A model generated the notes under the pieces. It worked only from the letters and a program-made list of their open reading frames with translations. It had not been told where the DNA came from and did no database searches. A stretch of DNA of 64,000 nt from positions 500,885-564,884 of the forward strand of contig SSBO01000011.1 in the NCBI GenBank assembly GCA_005281725.1. The letters run 5' to 3'. This stretch comes from Wuchereria bancrofti. Its lineage: Eukaryota; Nematoda; Chromadorea; Rhabditida; Onchocercidae. This document shows, piece after piece, positions 12,978 through 26,475 of the stretch. Position numbers and translations under genes: made by a program. How positions within the stretch are numbered: position 1 is the stretch's first letter; every line of letters starts with the position of its first letter.

Positions 12978-15900
12978 GATTGGTTTTTAAACATTTATAA
13001 CTTTTTTTTTCTTTTTTTGAACATTAATTGAGTGAAGAACTTCATAACTTCAACATTTTGTGATAATATTTTAAATTTAATTCGCAATTTAATATTTTTA
13101 AATTTAAATCACTGATAAATTTATCCATTAAGCGAGAAATGAAAATGACATAGTTAATCCTAATTTTATCAATTAAAAGTTAAGCGTAATTTTCACGTCA
13201 CCTAAGATTTATACATTTATATTTACTTTCATACGTTTCTTCCAAATCCATTTCATTCCTCAACTTTTTTTTTTTCGAATTTTGAATATTTTAATGAGTA
13301 ATAAAATCCTAAAATTTGTTAATCTTTTACAAATTATCCTATCATTTATGATTATCTTTAAAAAATTAATTGAAATTCAATTTTTTCATTTATGCTTTAT
13401 AATTAGTAAAAAAAAGTGCTTTTTTTTTTTGTTTTTATTTTCACATTTCATATTCGATTCTAATTCACAATGATACAATTTAACGTTAATATTAATTTTT
13501 GCATTTCGTATTATTTCGTATTATCATTAATAATTATTATTATTGTTATTAATTATTATTACTAGTTATTATTATTATTATTACTATTATTACTAATTAT
13601 TATTATTGTTATTGTATATGTGTATATGTCAATTTCTGATTGAAAATTTAATTTTAAAAATTAACAATTCAATTTCTATTTTGTAATTTTTTTTTAAATT
13701 TCTTTTTTTTTGTTTTTTTAAATTTCTTTTAAAAAAAATAAATAAATAAATAAATAATAAGAAAGTAAAAGAAAGAATTAAAATAAAATGAAATAATTGC
13801 AATCAAAAAAAAAAAAAAAAAGATAAAAGATGAAAGAACATTTAACTAAACTATCAATATTTAAGTATCTATTAGCATATACATATATATATATGTATTA
13901 GCAAAAGTTAATAAAATGAATACCTCTTTCTTATCACTTATCAACGAGCAAAACTTTTAACTGATAGCATAGAATTGCAAAGCCATTTTTGTGATTACCA
14001 TCAGTTCATCGCTTTCACAATTACCAATCATATTGCTATGTCAACAATAAATAATTTTGTAGAAAAAATTTCGCATTATTAAAGAAAAAATATATATTAG
14101 CAATATCGATTGATTGATTTTTTTTTTTTTTGTAGTTTCTTTTCACCTGAAATTAAAAAATATTTTATTTAATACATTCAATTCAATTAATTAATTCATT
14201 CATTCATTCAACATATTTCGGCATTTATTAATTGATAAATTATATTTGTGTTAAAAATTTGATTTAATAATAATATGCTTAATTTTTAACAGTTGTTAAT
14301 TTCAAATGTAAAAAAAAAAAAGAAAATTCTTAGTCAAATTAAGTCTTAATTTCAAATCTAATAAATTGTTAGCAAATTTTTAATTCATGAAGAAAAAAAA
14401 TTTGTTTTTAAACTCCTAAAAAATATTGAATAAGTGTTACATCCTTTAACATTACAATATGAAATAAATTAAAATTTATTCAATGCATTCAAATAAGCTA
14501 ATAGACAATAAGTATTTCATTTCAAATTAACTGCCAAACATTTTACATTTTGTTACAAATTGAATTATCTTTAAAAAATAAAAAGAAAAAAAAAAGGAAA
14601 ATATTTGCAAATCAATTAGAACTATTAAAATTTTTGTATCAAACAAAAGAAAAAAAAATAAAACTTTTTAAAAATTTGAAATAAAAAAAATTTTTTTTTT
14701 TTTAAATTTGCATTAAATATTGGATATATGAAATATTAGATAAATTATTCATTCAAAATGATACAAATATCATTTTTAATCTTATCAGTTGATAGGAAAA
14801 TATCTATCATAAGTATTTGTGTTAGAAAAAGTTTGATTGCTAATGTGATATAATGGATGAGCTAATATTATTACCGTTTTCTTCTTTAATGTTATAATTG
14901 ACTTTTAACTTTTAATGCTAAAGGTTAAAGGTCAATTATAAAAAAAAGAAGGGCAAAGCTAATTAGCATATAATGTCGAATTTTATTTTCAAAATTATAT
15001 ATTTGTCATGCTTTTTCATTTTTTAACATTCATATTTTTTCTTACTGATACAAAATTAATTTAAATTCCTCCCTTTCTCTCTCCCTCTTTCTCTCTCTCC
15101 TTCTCTCTTTTTTTTCTTTTTATTTTTTCTTCTCACATAAATTAAATTCATTTCTTTAGTGCCAAAATACATTTGTTAATTAGCTAGAAAATCATTCAAA
15201 TGAGTAATTTATAATTATATTAAAAATAAAATGATAAATTAATTTGAAATTTTGAAATTAATTTCAATTTTAAATTTAAATCTAATTTTAAAATGATAAT
15301 AAACATACATGGTTATTTCATTATTTTTATTGCTTTTGAAACATTAATATTTGCTAGAATGAAATGGCATGAAAGATTAAATAAATTAAATTTTACAAGA
15401 AATAAAATATTTAAAGATTTCTTCTTTTTTTGTGTTTTTAAATTGGAATTATTGATTTAATTTTATATTTAATTGTTAAATTAAAATTAGTAACTTTACT
15501 GAAAGTGAAATAAAAGCATAAGATTTTTGTTAAAAAATCACAAATTTTGTTTTCTGAAATTTTTCATCGAGAAAAATAATTCCTCATTAATAGTTGTGTA
15601 TGAATGAAACAAAATTGAAATAATTAATTGATGAAAAATATTACAATTTTATCAATGATGTCAAAGTATTGTCAAATATTTTTAATTTTTTTTTTTTTTT
15701 TGAAATTAAAAAAATTCGAAAAGATATGTAAAGTAGTTTTACTTTTTACACAAATATTAAATGTAATTGATAAAACAAAGTGATAAAACAAATTTTAGTA
15801 TCCTTAAATAAACAATACACTAAACGAATTATAATGATTCATAAATATGAATAAGATAAAATCAAAACTTATCTAATTAATCTAATTTGTTTGAAATAAT

Positions 15901-16269
15901 TGATAAAAAATATTTAAAAGTTAAAATTTACAAATTACTAAAGTGTTTAAAACTCAAAATCTTTTCTTAGCGTAATTTTTTCAAAAAGCAAAAAAACAAA
16001 AAAAAATTTTTTTCAAAATTTTCTCTTTTCTTTAATAAAACATCAATGATTATTACTGTGTAAAATTTTGATAAACGAAAAGAATTTAAAGAAAATTTAT
16101 ACAGGAAAAAAAATGATTGATTATATTATTATTCTTTTTTTTTAGCAGCTAAATATTAATTTATTTCTCAAATTAAATTATTTTAAAAAATAAAAAAAAA
16201 AAATGATACATGAATGTATTTTCTCACTTATTGCTATTATATTTCTCATATTCATTTAATTATTTTTCA
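12051..16269. other. Gene-free AT-rich DNA
   Basis: No gene can be supported. It contains CT-rich tracts at 12914-12978 and 15070-15125, an (ATT)n patch at about 13523-13605, an AAAT run near 13737-13757, and the hairpin at 14893-14940. The remainder is homopolymer-rich DNA. Confidence 0.6.
14893..14940. repeat. Short near-perfect hairpin
   Basis: TATAATTGACTTTTAACTTT pairs with AAAGGTTAAAGGTCAATTATA around a loop of about 7 bases, with one bulge and one G-T pair. It is shorter than a typical animal pre-microRNA hairpin. No function is assigned. Confidence 0.6.
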
Positions 16270-16276
16270 TTTCAAC

Positions 16277-16310
<34 letters not shown>

Positions 16311-16400
16311 GTAGTTAGTAAACAATAATAATAATAAATAATAGTAATAATAATAATAATAATAATAATAGTAATAATAATGATAATAGTAATAATAACA
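16270..16400. repeat. (AAT)n microsatellite
   Basis: Two runs of AAT interrupted by AGT/GAT units, separated by GTAGTTAGTAAAC. Confidence 0.9.
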
Positions 16401-18222
16401 ATTCATTCATTCATTATAAATTTCGAAATTCTTTGATCATTTATTCAGAGTGAATTAAATTAAATTAAATTTGAAACATAAGCATGCATGTATCTCAATA
16501 TGTCTAATCATTCCTCATCTTACAAATTTAATCATGCAAATAAGCATTTTATGTCACACAAGATTAGATTAAAATTAGAATGAAATATTAAGGTCAATTT
16601 TAGTAATTGTTAATTTCTAAATGCTTCCTTCTTATCATCTCTTCAAAGCATCTCACATATAACAATGAAATTAGTATTAAATTAAATTTTAAATGTAATA
16701 TATCAATTGCAAATATCATCATACATTATCATCGTTATCATTATTATTATCATTAATTCGTAGTGCAAAATCATCATCAAATAATCCTAGCTAGACATTT
16801 CCATCATTCAAATAATTATAAATACACCATCACTCACAATTATGTTAATTTTCAACATTAAAATTTGAATTCTTTAAATTTTAAATTCCATTGGGAAAAT
16901 GGAAAATAGATGGAATAGATCTTGTAACTGACAAATATATCACATTCTTCATATGTAAATTAAATTTTCAAAGTATAAATTTTATCACTTCATCTTTTAT
17001 GACAACAACAACAACAAGTATTACTAATACTACTACTACTACTATTATTTAATCCTACTAAAACTCGTATGGCAAATATATTACCTTTAAGCAATTTCAA
17101 AAAAAAATGAAAAAAAAAGTAAAATAATCCAATCAAATCATATAAAATTATAAAATAAGAATAATTAATATAAATATTGATTTATAACAAAAAATGAATT
17201 TATTCATTTTTATTTCAATAACAAATCACTTTTATATTTCTACCTAAACAAACATATGTAAACAGTAAAATCTTAATTTTATGAAATAAAAAACACTTAT
17301 AGAACGTTTAAGTATACATATGTAAATATGTAAAATTCAAAATTGAAAAATTTTTAAATGCAATTTTTTTAGGCAAACAAAATTAAAATTTTACATTTCA
17401 CAATGAAATCCAAACTTAAAAAGTGTAATTTTTCAAACTGATACAAACTAGTTTTAAAATTTTTAAAAAATATATAATAATGAAAAACTCCAGAAAATTC
17501 TTTGTCATGCATTCCCACTTATTATATATATATATATATAAATAATAAATACGCTTGTTAAATGATTAAATTACCATCAAATATAAGTCAGCATTTAATT
17601 CATAAAATGTTATCAATGTTTAATTTAAATAAAAATTGAAAACAAAAACAACAACAACAACAACAACAAAAAATGAGGAATTTCCAATTAGATAAATAAA
17701 TGTAAAACTAAAAATATTTCATTCATTCAATCTGCAATTTTTTTTTTTTTTTTTTTTGTGATAATAAATAATATTTGTAGATGGCGCAAATTATCATCAT
17801 TTCAAAAAATTTTCTTTTTGTTATAAAAAATGAATGAATAAAATGTTAAATTATTTTAGCATAATATTTTTAAGGATGAAAAGTAAAGCAAAATATTTGA
17901 GTGTTGCTTAATTATATTTAATTTCCATCTGTCATTTTTGCTACTTCTTTTTCTCTCTCATTTTCCAGTAAAAATTAGTCCATTTTAGCATCAAAAATGA
18001 TGGACAGATGTAAGTGAATGTGAGTGATTACAGGTGTAGAAATTGAATAAAAGTATTGCGATTTATAAATGAAATGACTTGAGAAGCTTTTCCTCCCATT
18101 TGCGCTAATTTCTATTCATTTTGGATGAGAAATAGAATGAAAATTGCTATCCAAAATGACAAGAAAGAAACAATTCAACTAATGAATTTCTATTTATTGA
18201 AGAGAGATAGATTGTTTATCCA
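16401..18222. other. Gene-free AT-rich DNA
   Basis: No gene. It contains (ACT)n near 17026-17045, a (TA)n run at 17524-17541, an (AAC)n run near 17645-17670 and a poly-T tract near 17740-17757. Confidence 0.6.
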
Positions 18223-18234
18223 TTAGAAAAGATA

Positions 18235-18443
18235 ATAATGATGAAGATTAGCCTGATAGCGATAGTAATAACAGCAATAATAATAATGACGATAAGTAAT
18301 AGTAATAGCAATAATAATGGTATTAGCAGTAGTATTAGTAGTAGTAGTAGTAGTAATAACAATAATAATAATAATGATAATAGTAGTAATAATAATAGTG
18401 CATAGTAATGATAAAAATAACGACAATAATACTGATAGTAACG

Positions 18444-18491
<48 letters not shown>

Positions 18492-18600
18492 TGATAATAA
18501 TGATGATAATAATATGATAATATTGATAGTAATAGCAATAATGATAATAATAATAATAATACTAACAATAATAATAGTAAGTGAATAAAGTAAATAAATA
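18235..18600. repeat. (AAT/AGT)n compound microsatellite
   Basis: Irregular AAT, GAT and AGT units, with a pure (AAT)n core at about 18445-18490. Its right part belongs to the block duplicated at 19796. Open frames on both strands are repeat artefacts. Confidence 0.9.
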
Positions 18601-19586
18601 AATAGTAATAATAATAGTCGTAATAATAATAGTAAATAAATAAATAAATTATCAAATAATGATAATAATATTGATGATTATATGATTATAGAAGAAAAAT
18701 AAATGATAAATATAATATTACTAGAATTATTAATAATGATAGTAACAATGTTAATAATTTTCATATAATGACGATGGCAGACAAATAATTAATTATATTA
18801 TATGCTACACCAATTTGTTATTAATTTAGAAGTAATACATTATGGCTTTGAATATTTCATTTAATATTACTGTTTAAATTGTATAAATCAAAATTATTTA
18901 TATAATTTTTCTATTATTGCTTTCTCCTTTTTCTCTCTTTTTTTTTTAAAGTTTTCCTTTCTTCAACAAAATTTTTTTGAAAATTTTCAAAAAGTTGCAA
19001 AAATTATTTCTGGCAAAATAAAACATTAATTTGTATATATAAGGAAAACATTAGTTTGTTTATTTAGATCAAAAAACAAAAACAATTTTTTTCTTCACAT
19101 TTGAAGTGGCAAATTTCAATATATTAGTATTAAATAATAATACTTTTGTTCAAAAAATATTCAATACAAAATAAAAAATTAAAAATTATCATCAACGTTT
19201 GTACAATTCCAACGTTTATCTAATTGATCAATTAATAATTTCCAATTATTCATTTATGATAAGAAAAAAAAAGCTAATTTATAGATAATTTTCATATAAT
19301 ATTGTTATTGTATTAATTTTAATCTATGTTTATTGCTATCAATAATATTTATCAATTGTTTTGTTTTTTTTTTTTCACTGTTAAATGAAATTAAATTTTT
19401 TGAATAACAAAATAAATTTTTTTTTTCGTTTTTTTTTCTTTTTTTTTTGCAAAAAATTACTATTATCTAAAATGTTAATTGTGTATAAAATGGAAGAAAA
19501 TTTAATTTGCTTTTATTAATTGATAACAAATTCAATTTCTTTCTTTCTTTCATATTATAATCAAATAAACGAATACGAATGAATTA

Positions 19587-19620
<34 letters not shown>
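18453..19620. repeat. Block A, first copy (about 1.17 kb)
   Basis: Recurs at 19796-20966 with a constant offset of 1343 and no difference noticed outside the terminal microsatellites. It begins in (AAT)n and ends in (CT)n. It contains no gene. Confidence 0.9.
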
Positions 19621-19631
<11 letters not shown>

Positions 19632-19792
19632 ACATTTAATACATATGCTACCACTGCTAATATAAATAAGGGAAAGGAAATATGTAAATTAGCAGTCATT
19701 TGTCGTGAGAATTTTATTCACATTTTCTAATGCTTTGGCATCAAATATCAAATTAGAAATATTTGATGAATTTAATGGTTGTTTGTCAAAAA

Positions 19793-19795
<3 letters not shown>
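19621..19795 (+). repeat. Block B (175 bp), forward copy
   Basis: Lies between (GT)n on the left and (AAT)n on the right. Its reverse complement is found at 23180-23354, also bounded by the matching microsatellites. Confidence 0.9.
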
Positions 19796-19834
<39 letters not shown>

Positions 19835-20929
19835 TGATAATAATGATGATAATAATATGATAATATTGATAGTAATAGCAATAATGATAATAATAATAAT
19901 AATACTAACAATAATAATAGTAAGTGAATAAAGTAAATAAATAAATAGTAATAATAATAGTCGTAATAATAATAGTAAATAAATAAATAAATTATCAAAT
20001 AATGATAATAATATTGATGATTATATGATTATAGAAGAAAAATAAATGATAAATATAATATTACTAGAATTATTAATAATGATAGTAACAATGTTAATAA
20101 TTTTCATATAATGACGATGGCAGACAAATAATTAATTATATTATATGCTACACCAATTTGTTATTAATTTAGAAGTAATACATTATGGCTTTGAATATTT
20201 CATTTAATATTACTGTTTAAATTGTATAAATCAAAATTATTTATATAATTTTTCTATTATTGCTTTCTCCTTTTTCTCTCTTTTTTTTTTAAAGTTTTCC
20301 TTTCTTCAACAAAATTTTTTTGAAAATTTTCAAAAAGTTGCAAAAATTATTTCTGGCAAAATAAAACATTAATTTGTATATATAAGGAAAACATTAGTTT
20401 GTTTATTTAGATCAAAAAACAAAAACAATTTTTTTCTTCACATTTGAAGTGGCAAATTTCAATATATTAGTATTAAATAATAATACTTTTGTTCAAAAAA
20501 TATTCAATACAAAATAAAAAATTAAAAATTATCATCAACGTTTGTACAATTCCAACGTTTATCTAATTGATCAATTAATAATTTCCAATTATTCATTTAT
20601 GATAAGAAAAAAAAAGCTAATTTATAGATAATTTTCATATAATATTGTTATTGTATTAATTTTAATCTATGTTTATTGCTATCAATAATATTTATCAATT
20701 GTTTTGTTTTTTTTTTTTCACTGTTAAATGAAATTAAATTTTTTGAATAACAAAATAAATTTTTTTTTTCGTTTTTTTTTCTTTTTTTTTTGCAAAAAAT
20801 TACTATTATCTAAAATGTTAATTGTGTATAAAATGGAAGAAAATTTAATTTGCTTTTATTAATTGATAACAAATTCAATTTCTTTCTTTCTTTCATATTA
20901 TAATCAAATAAACGAATACGAATGAATTA

Positions 20930-20966
<37 letters not shown>
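19796..20966. repeat. Block A, second copy
   Basis: Copy of 18453-19620. After its (CT)n end the sequence goes on to AATCAATATCAATTATAT and block D, while the first copy goes on through (GT)n to block B. Confidence 0.9.
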
Positions 20967-20970
<4 letters not shown>

Positions 20971-21196
20971 CAATATCAATTATATAAATTTATTTATGCT
21001 TTCTTAAACAATTTAGCAAACAATCAAAAGTGTCACCAATGTGACATCTCATGCACGCACATACATCTACATTTCATCCTTGAAACTATTTATCCCTGGG
21101 GAAATTATTTGTGAGAAAAGTTGACGAAATGTTGCCTATAACTATTATTATTATTAGAAAATAAATGTAATATGTCCAATGTGTTTGCGTGTGTAC

Positions 21197-21235
21197 ATGC
21201 ATGCATGCATGCATGCATGCATGCATGTATATGCA
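21197..21235. repeat. (ATGC)n self-complementary microsatellite
   Basis: About eight TGCA/ATGC units. The tetranucleotide is its own reverse complement, so it can form a cruciform. It occurs again at 24211-24249 in the second block D. Confidence 0.9.
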
Positions 21236-22640
21236 TTATAAGTACGCCTAAATATTTAAGAACAACAAATGAATTTAATGAAATGAAATTAAGTAATGTG
21301 AGAAAAGTTGACAAAATATTGCCTATGACTATTATTTAAATAATATAATAAATAAAGTATGTAAAAATTTTTTGTTAAATTTAAAAAATTGTATTACATT
21401 AAATTTTTCTTTAATAAATTAAACGAATATTTTTATTTTTTTTTTTTTTTGTTCTGAATATTTTTGTTTTTTTATTTTATTTTGTTGTTTGTTCTTTGTT
21501 ATAAATTTAATGGAAATGGAATTTTTTCTTTTTTTATTAGTTCATTCTATTTTTTTTTTTTTGATTTAAAAAAAAAAATGAGAAACAAGAAAAAAGAAAA
21601 AAAAAGTTCAGATACGTTCATTTGATAATACATTTGTTGAAATATCTGTGTACTCTTTTAAGCCATATGGTTTATTTATTTTTTCGTATAACAAAAAAAA
21701 AAAAAAAGTTTAACAATTTTTTTTCAAGAAATCCCACATTCTTTTTAAATAAATGATTGTTTTATTCAGTGATTAATGAATGAGAGAAAGAAGAAGAAAA
21801 GAAAAAAGATAAAATAAAATAAAATTAAATGATTTATTTTTGAATGAAATTTCCAATAAAGAATAATGCGACAAAATTTGTTTACCAAAATGCAAAAATA
21901 TATTTTCATATTATTTGTGAAAAGAAAGAAAAAATTAGATTGTTTAACATTTATTAGGCACTAATTATTGGTACAAAATTTTTTTTTTCAATCTTTCAAT
22001 TACAAAATTTATTAAATTAATTCCATCAAATATTTCACATTTTTAAATTCATTAGTGTTTAAATATTTGTACAAAATTAAAATTGAATTTAAAAAAAAAA
22101 AGAAAAGAATTGTTTCATCGATAAATATTTTTATCATTTATTGCCTTATGATATTATACCATGGAAGATTTTTAAAATTTTTGCATTGTATTTTCAAAGT
22201 AATAAATTTATAATACCATTAATTAATTATCAATATTTCTTCATTCCCATTTTTCATCAATTCTCTGATATTTTCCGTGAAATTATCACAATAAAATTAT
22301 ATTATTCACAAAAAAAAAAAAACTTTAATTTCATTTTAAAAAAAATTGATATACGTAAAATTCATTACAATATATAATATCAAAATATTCAAAAATCTTT
22401 CCAATACATTCATCAATCACTTTCTTTAATTCTTCCTCTTTTCTCTCCCTCTCTGTCCCTCTCTCTCTCTCTCTTTCTCTCCCTCTCTTCCCCTCTATCT
22501 ATTACTCTCATTTTTACTATATAAATCTAAAACATTTCCTGAATCATTCAAAAAGTCTAAAGCTAGCGCATGCATGCATTAAATTCTATTTTATACATAA
22601 TGTTACACATTTCCGGTTATGTCAAGAAGTCTAAAGCAAT

Positions 22641-22718
22641 TAATGAATGAATGCATGCATGCATGCATACATGCATATATACATGCATGTATGCATGCAT
22701 TCATTCATTCATTCATTC
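22641..22718. repeat. Large near-perfect palindrome (ATTC)n(ATGC)n
   Basis: TAATGAATGAATGCATGC on the left is mirrored by GCATGCATTCATTCATTC on the right around CATATATACATG. Repeated at 25655-25732 in the second block D. Confidence 0.85.
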
Positions 22719-23065
22719 TATAATTTATATAATTTGAACATGTTGCATGCATTTGATATGTAATGAAAAGCTAAAAGATATTAAAATTTATATGCATATA
22801 TTAAATCTAAACGCTGCATGTATTACGCTGCACGACCATATATACAAATTGCATCATATTACGTCTCATTATGCTAAAAGGCAGCTCATCCATCCAAATA
22901 TTAGCTAAATTAAATATGAGCTCAAATATTCGATTCTGAAAGATGCAAATAGTAACATAAAGTAAAACTAATAATATATATATAACAATTACAATTGCCT
23001 ATCATTATCATCATTATTATTGTTTTTATTACCGACATTATTAATATTATTTTTGTTATTATTGC

Positions 23066-23107
<42 letters not shown>

Positions 23108-23113
23108 GTAGTT

Positions 23114-23159
23114 NNNNNNNNNNNNNNNNNNNNNNNNNNNNNNNNNNNNNNNNNNNNNN
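23114..23159. other. Assembly gap of 46 N inside an (ATT)n tract
   Basis: Block D breaks off after GTAGTT. On the other side the sequence starts in (ATT)n and runs into the reverse complement of block B. Confidence 1.
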
Positions 23160-23179
23160 TATTATTATATTTATTATTA

Positions 23180-23354
23180 TTCATTTTTGACAAACAACCA
23201 TTAAATTCATCAAATATTTCTAATTTGATATTTGATGCCAAAGCATTAGAAAATGTGAATAAAATTCTCACGACAAATGACTGCTAATTTACATATTTCC
23301 TTTCCCTTATTTATATTAGCAGTGGTAGCATATGTATTAAATGTACACACACAC
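23180..23354 (-). repeat. Block B, inverted copy
   Basis: Exact or near-exact reverse complement of 19621-19795, flanked by (ATT)n and (AC)n. With the forward copy it would form a 175 bp inverted repeat. Confidence 0.9.
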
Positions 23355-24023
23355 TGAAATTTATCCTTATCATTTCTATTGACTTTTTTTTTCATATAAT
23401 CAATGCAGTACATAAATTATCAATGATTCCACTTATGCTATCAAAGATTTCACATCAAATTATCAGAGAAATAAATTAAAATAGTATTTAACAGAAAAGA
23501 TAATATTTTCCTCTTCTATTAAAAAGAAAAAAATATTTTTATATGTTAATTAAATTAAGAATTATAGCTAGCAGAGATCAAAATTTGAAATTTTAAAACA
23601 AATACGATTTGGCTTTAGTTTATCAATCAAATTAATAGATAAATTAATATGAGCAAATTAAAACAAATATAATTTTCTTTCAGATTTATGCATGGAAAAA
23701 AAAAACATCTGTTTAGTATTTCTGTGACATAAACAAACAAATAAATATGTAAATGCATAAATAAACGAGTAAATAAATAAACAAAACAAACATTCATTTA
23801 TTTGTTTGAAAAATAATCATAAAATGAATATAAAATTGAGCTAATTTTCGCTATAAACTATTTCTTTTTCTATCAAAAAAGACAAAAACAAAAAAAAGAA
23901 AATAAGAAGAAATGAAAACGTTAAAACTTTTTTTTTTTTTATTTTGTTTAATAGCTCCGAACTACTTGGCTCTTTCTTGCCTTGTAACATAGGCTAATTT
24001 GATGTATCATCCCCTCATGGCCA
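23355..24023. other. Single-copy spacer E between inverted block B and second block D
   Basis: About 670 bp present only once. It is mainly AT-rich, ending in a less simple stretch (about 23955-24022, containing TAGCTCCGAACTACTTGG). No gene was recognised. Confidence 0.6.
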
Positions 24024-26079
24024 AATTTAGCAAACAATCAAAAGTGTCACCAATGTGACATCTCATGCACGCACATACATCTACATTTCATCCTTGAAAC
24101 TATTTATCCCTGGGGAAATTATTTGTGAGAAAAGTTGACGAAATGTTGCCTATAACTATTATTATTATTAGAAAATAAATGTAATATGTCCAATGTGTTT
24201 GCGTGTGTACATGCATGCATGCATGCATGCATGCATGCATGTATATGCATTATAAGTACGCCTAAATATTTAAGAACAACAAATGAATTTAATGAAATGA
24301 AATTAAGTAATGTGAGAAAAGTTGACAAAATATTGCCTATGACTATTATTTAAATAATATAATAAATAAAGTATGTAAAAATTTTTTGTTAAATTTAAAA
24401 AATTGTATTACATTAAATTTTTCTTTAATAAATTAAACGAATATTTTTTTTTTTTTTTTTTTTTGTTCTGAATATTTTTGTTTTTTTATTTTATTTTGTT
24501 GTTTGTTCTTTGTTATAAATTTAATGGAAATGGAATTTTTTCTTTTTTTATTAGTTCATTCTATTTTTTTTTTTTTGATTTAAAAAAAAAAATGAGAAAC
24601 AAGAAAAAAGAAAAAAAAAGTTCAGATACGTTCATTTGATAATACATTTGTTGAAATATCTGTGTACTCTTTTAAGCCATATGGTTTATTTATTTTTTCG
24701 TATAACAAAAAAAAAAAAAAAGTTTAACAATTTTTTTTCAAGAAATCCCACATTCTTTTTAAATAAATGATTGTTTTATTCAGTGATTAATGAATGAGAG
24801 AAAGAAGAAGAAAAGAAAAAAGATAAAATAAAATAAAATTAAATGATTTATTTTTGAATGAAATTTCCAATAAAGAATAATGCGACAAAATTTGTTTACC
24901 AAAATGCAAAAATATATTTTCATATTATTTGTGAAAAGAAAGAAAAAATTAGATTGTTTAACATTTATTAGGCACTAATTATTGGTACAAAATTTTTTTT
25001 TTCAATCTTTCAATTACAAAATTTATTAAATTAATTCCATCAAATATTTCACATTTTTAAATTCATTAGTGTTTAAATATTTGTACAAAATTAAAATTGA
25101 ATTTAAAAAAAAAAAGAAAAGAATTGTTTCATCGATAAATATTTTTATCATTTATTGCCTTATGATATTATACCATGGAAGATTTTTAAAATTTTTGCAT
25201 TGTATTTTCAAAGTAATAAATTTATAATACCATTAATTAATTATCAATATTTCTTCATTCCCATTTTTCATCAATTCTCTGATATTTTCCGTGAAATTAT
25301 CACAATAAAATTATATTATTCACAAAAAAAAAAAAACTTTAATTTCATTTTAAAAAAAATTGATATACGTAAAATTCATTACAATATATAATATCAAAAT
25401 ATTCAAAAATCTTTCCAATACATTCATCAATCACTTTCTTTAATTCTTCCTCTTTTCTCTCCCTCTCTGTCCCTCTCTCTCTCTCTCTTTCTCTCCCTCT
25501 CTTCCCCTCTATCTATTACTCTCATTTTTACTATATAAATCTAAAACATTTCCTGAATCATTCAAAAAGTCTAAAGCTAGCGCATGCATGCATTAAATTC
25601 TATTTTATACATAATGTTACACATTTCCGGTTATGTCAAGAAGTCTAAAGCAATTAATGAATGAATGCATGCATGCATGCATACATGCATATATACATGC
25701 ATGTATGCATGCATTCATTCATTCATTCATTCTATAATTTATATAATTTGAACATGTTGCATGCATTTGATATGTAATGAAAAGCTAAAAGATATTAAAA
25801 TTTATATGCATATATTAAATCTAAACGCTGCATGTATTACGCTGCACGACCATATATACAAATTGCATCATATTACGTCTCATTATGCTAAAAGGCAGCT
25901 CATCCATCCAAATATTAGCTAAATTAAATATGAGCTCAAATATTCGATTCTGAAAGATGCAAATAGTAACATAAAGTAAAACTAATAATATATATATAAC
26001 AATTACAATTGCCTATCATTATCATCATTATTATTGTTTTTATTACCGACATTATTAATATTATTTTTGTTATTATTGC

Positions 26080-26113
<34 letters not shown>

Positions 26114-26122
26114 GTAGTTGTT
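24024..26122. repeat. Block D, second copy
   Basis: Copy of 21010-23113. The shared sequence begins within AATTTAGCAAACAATC, a junction without a microsatellite, and at its right end it continues into the long (ATT)n array. Confidence 0.9.
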
Positions 26123-26475
26123 GTTATTGCTATTATTATTATTATCATTATTATTATTATTGTTGCCATTGCTATTGCTATCATTATTATTATTACTATT
26201 ATTATTATTGTTATTATTATCAGCATCATTATTATCATTATTATTATTATCATCATTATCACTACTATTATTATTGTCATCATTATTATTATTATTACTA
26301 TTATCACCATTATCATTATCATCAGTATTATTATTGTTATTATCATTATTATTATCATTACTATTATTATTATCATCATTATCATCACTATTGTTATTAT
26401 TACTATTATTATTATCATTATTATCACTGCTATTATTATTGCTATTATTATTATTATTACTATTATTATGATACT
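26010..26475. repeat. Long (ATT)n array with ATC/GCT/ACC interruptions
   Basis: About 460 bp of trinucleotide repeat, the largest in the window along with that at 5.6-6.1 kb. All long Ile/Leu/Met open frames on both strands are artefacts of it. Confidence 0.95.

Larger units (their letters stand above)
21010..23113. repeat. Block D, first copy (about 2.1 kb)
   Basis: Recurs at 24024-26122 with offset 3014. The visible differences are a TTTTTATTTT versus all-T tract near 21431 and ATT copy number at the right end. It holds (ATGC)n, a large palindrome and a CT tract. The 69- and 78-residue open frames inside it occur in both copies and have no coding character. Confidence 0.9.

Noticed and set aside
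22141..25391. 78-residue frame present twice (22141 and 25155), apparently a conserved gene
   Set aside because: Both copies lie in the duplicated block D, so the identity reflects the duplication or assembly and not selection; poly-A runs encode part of it.
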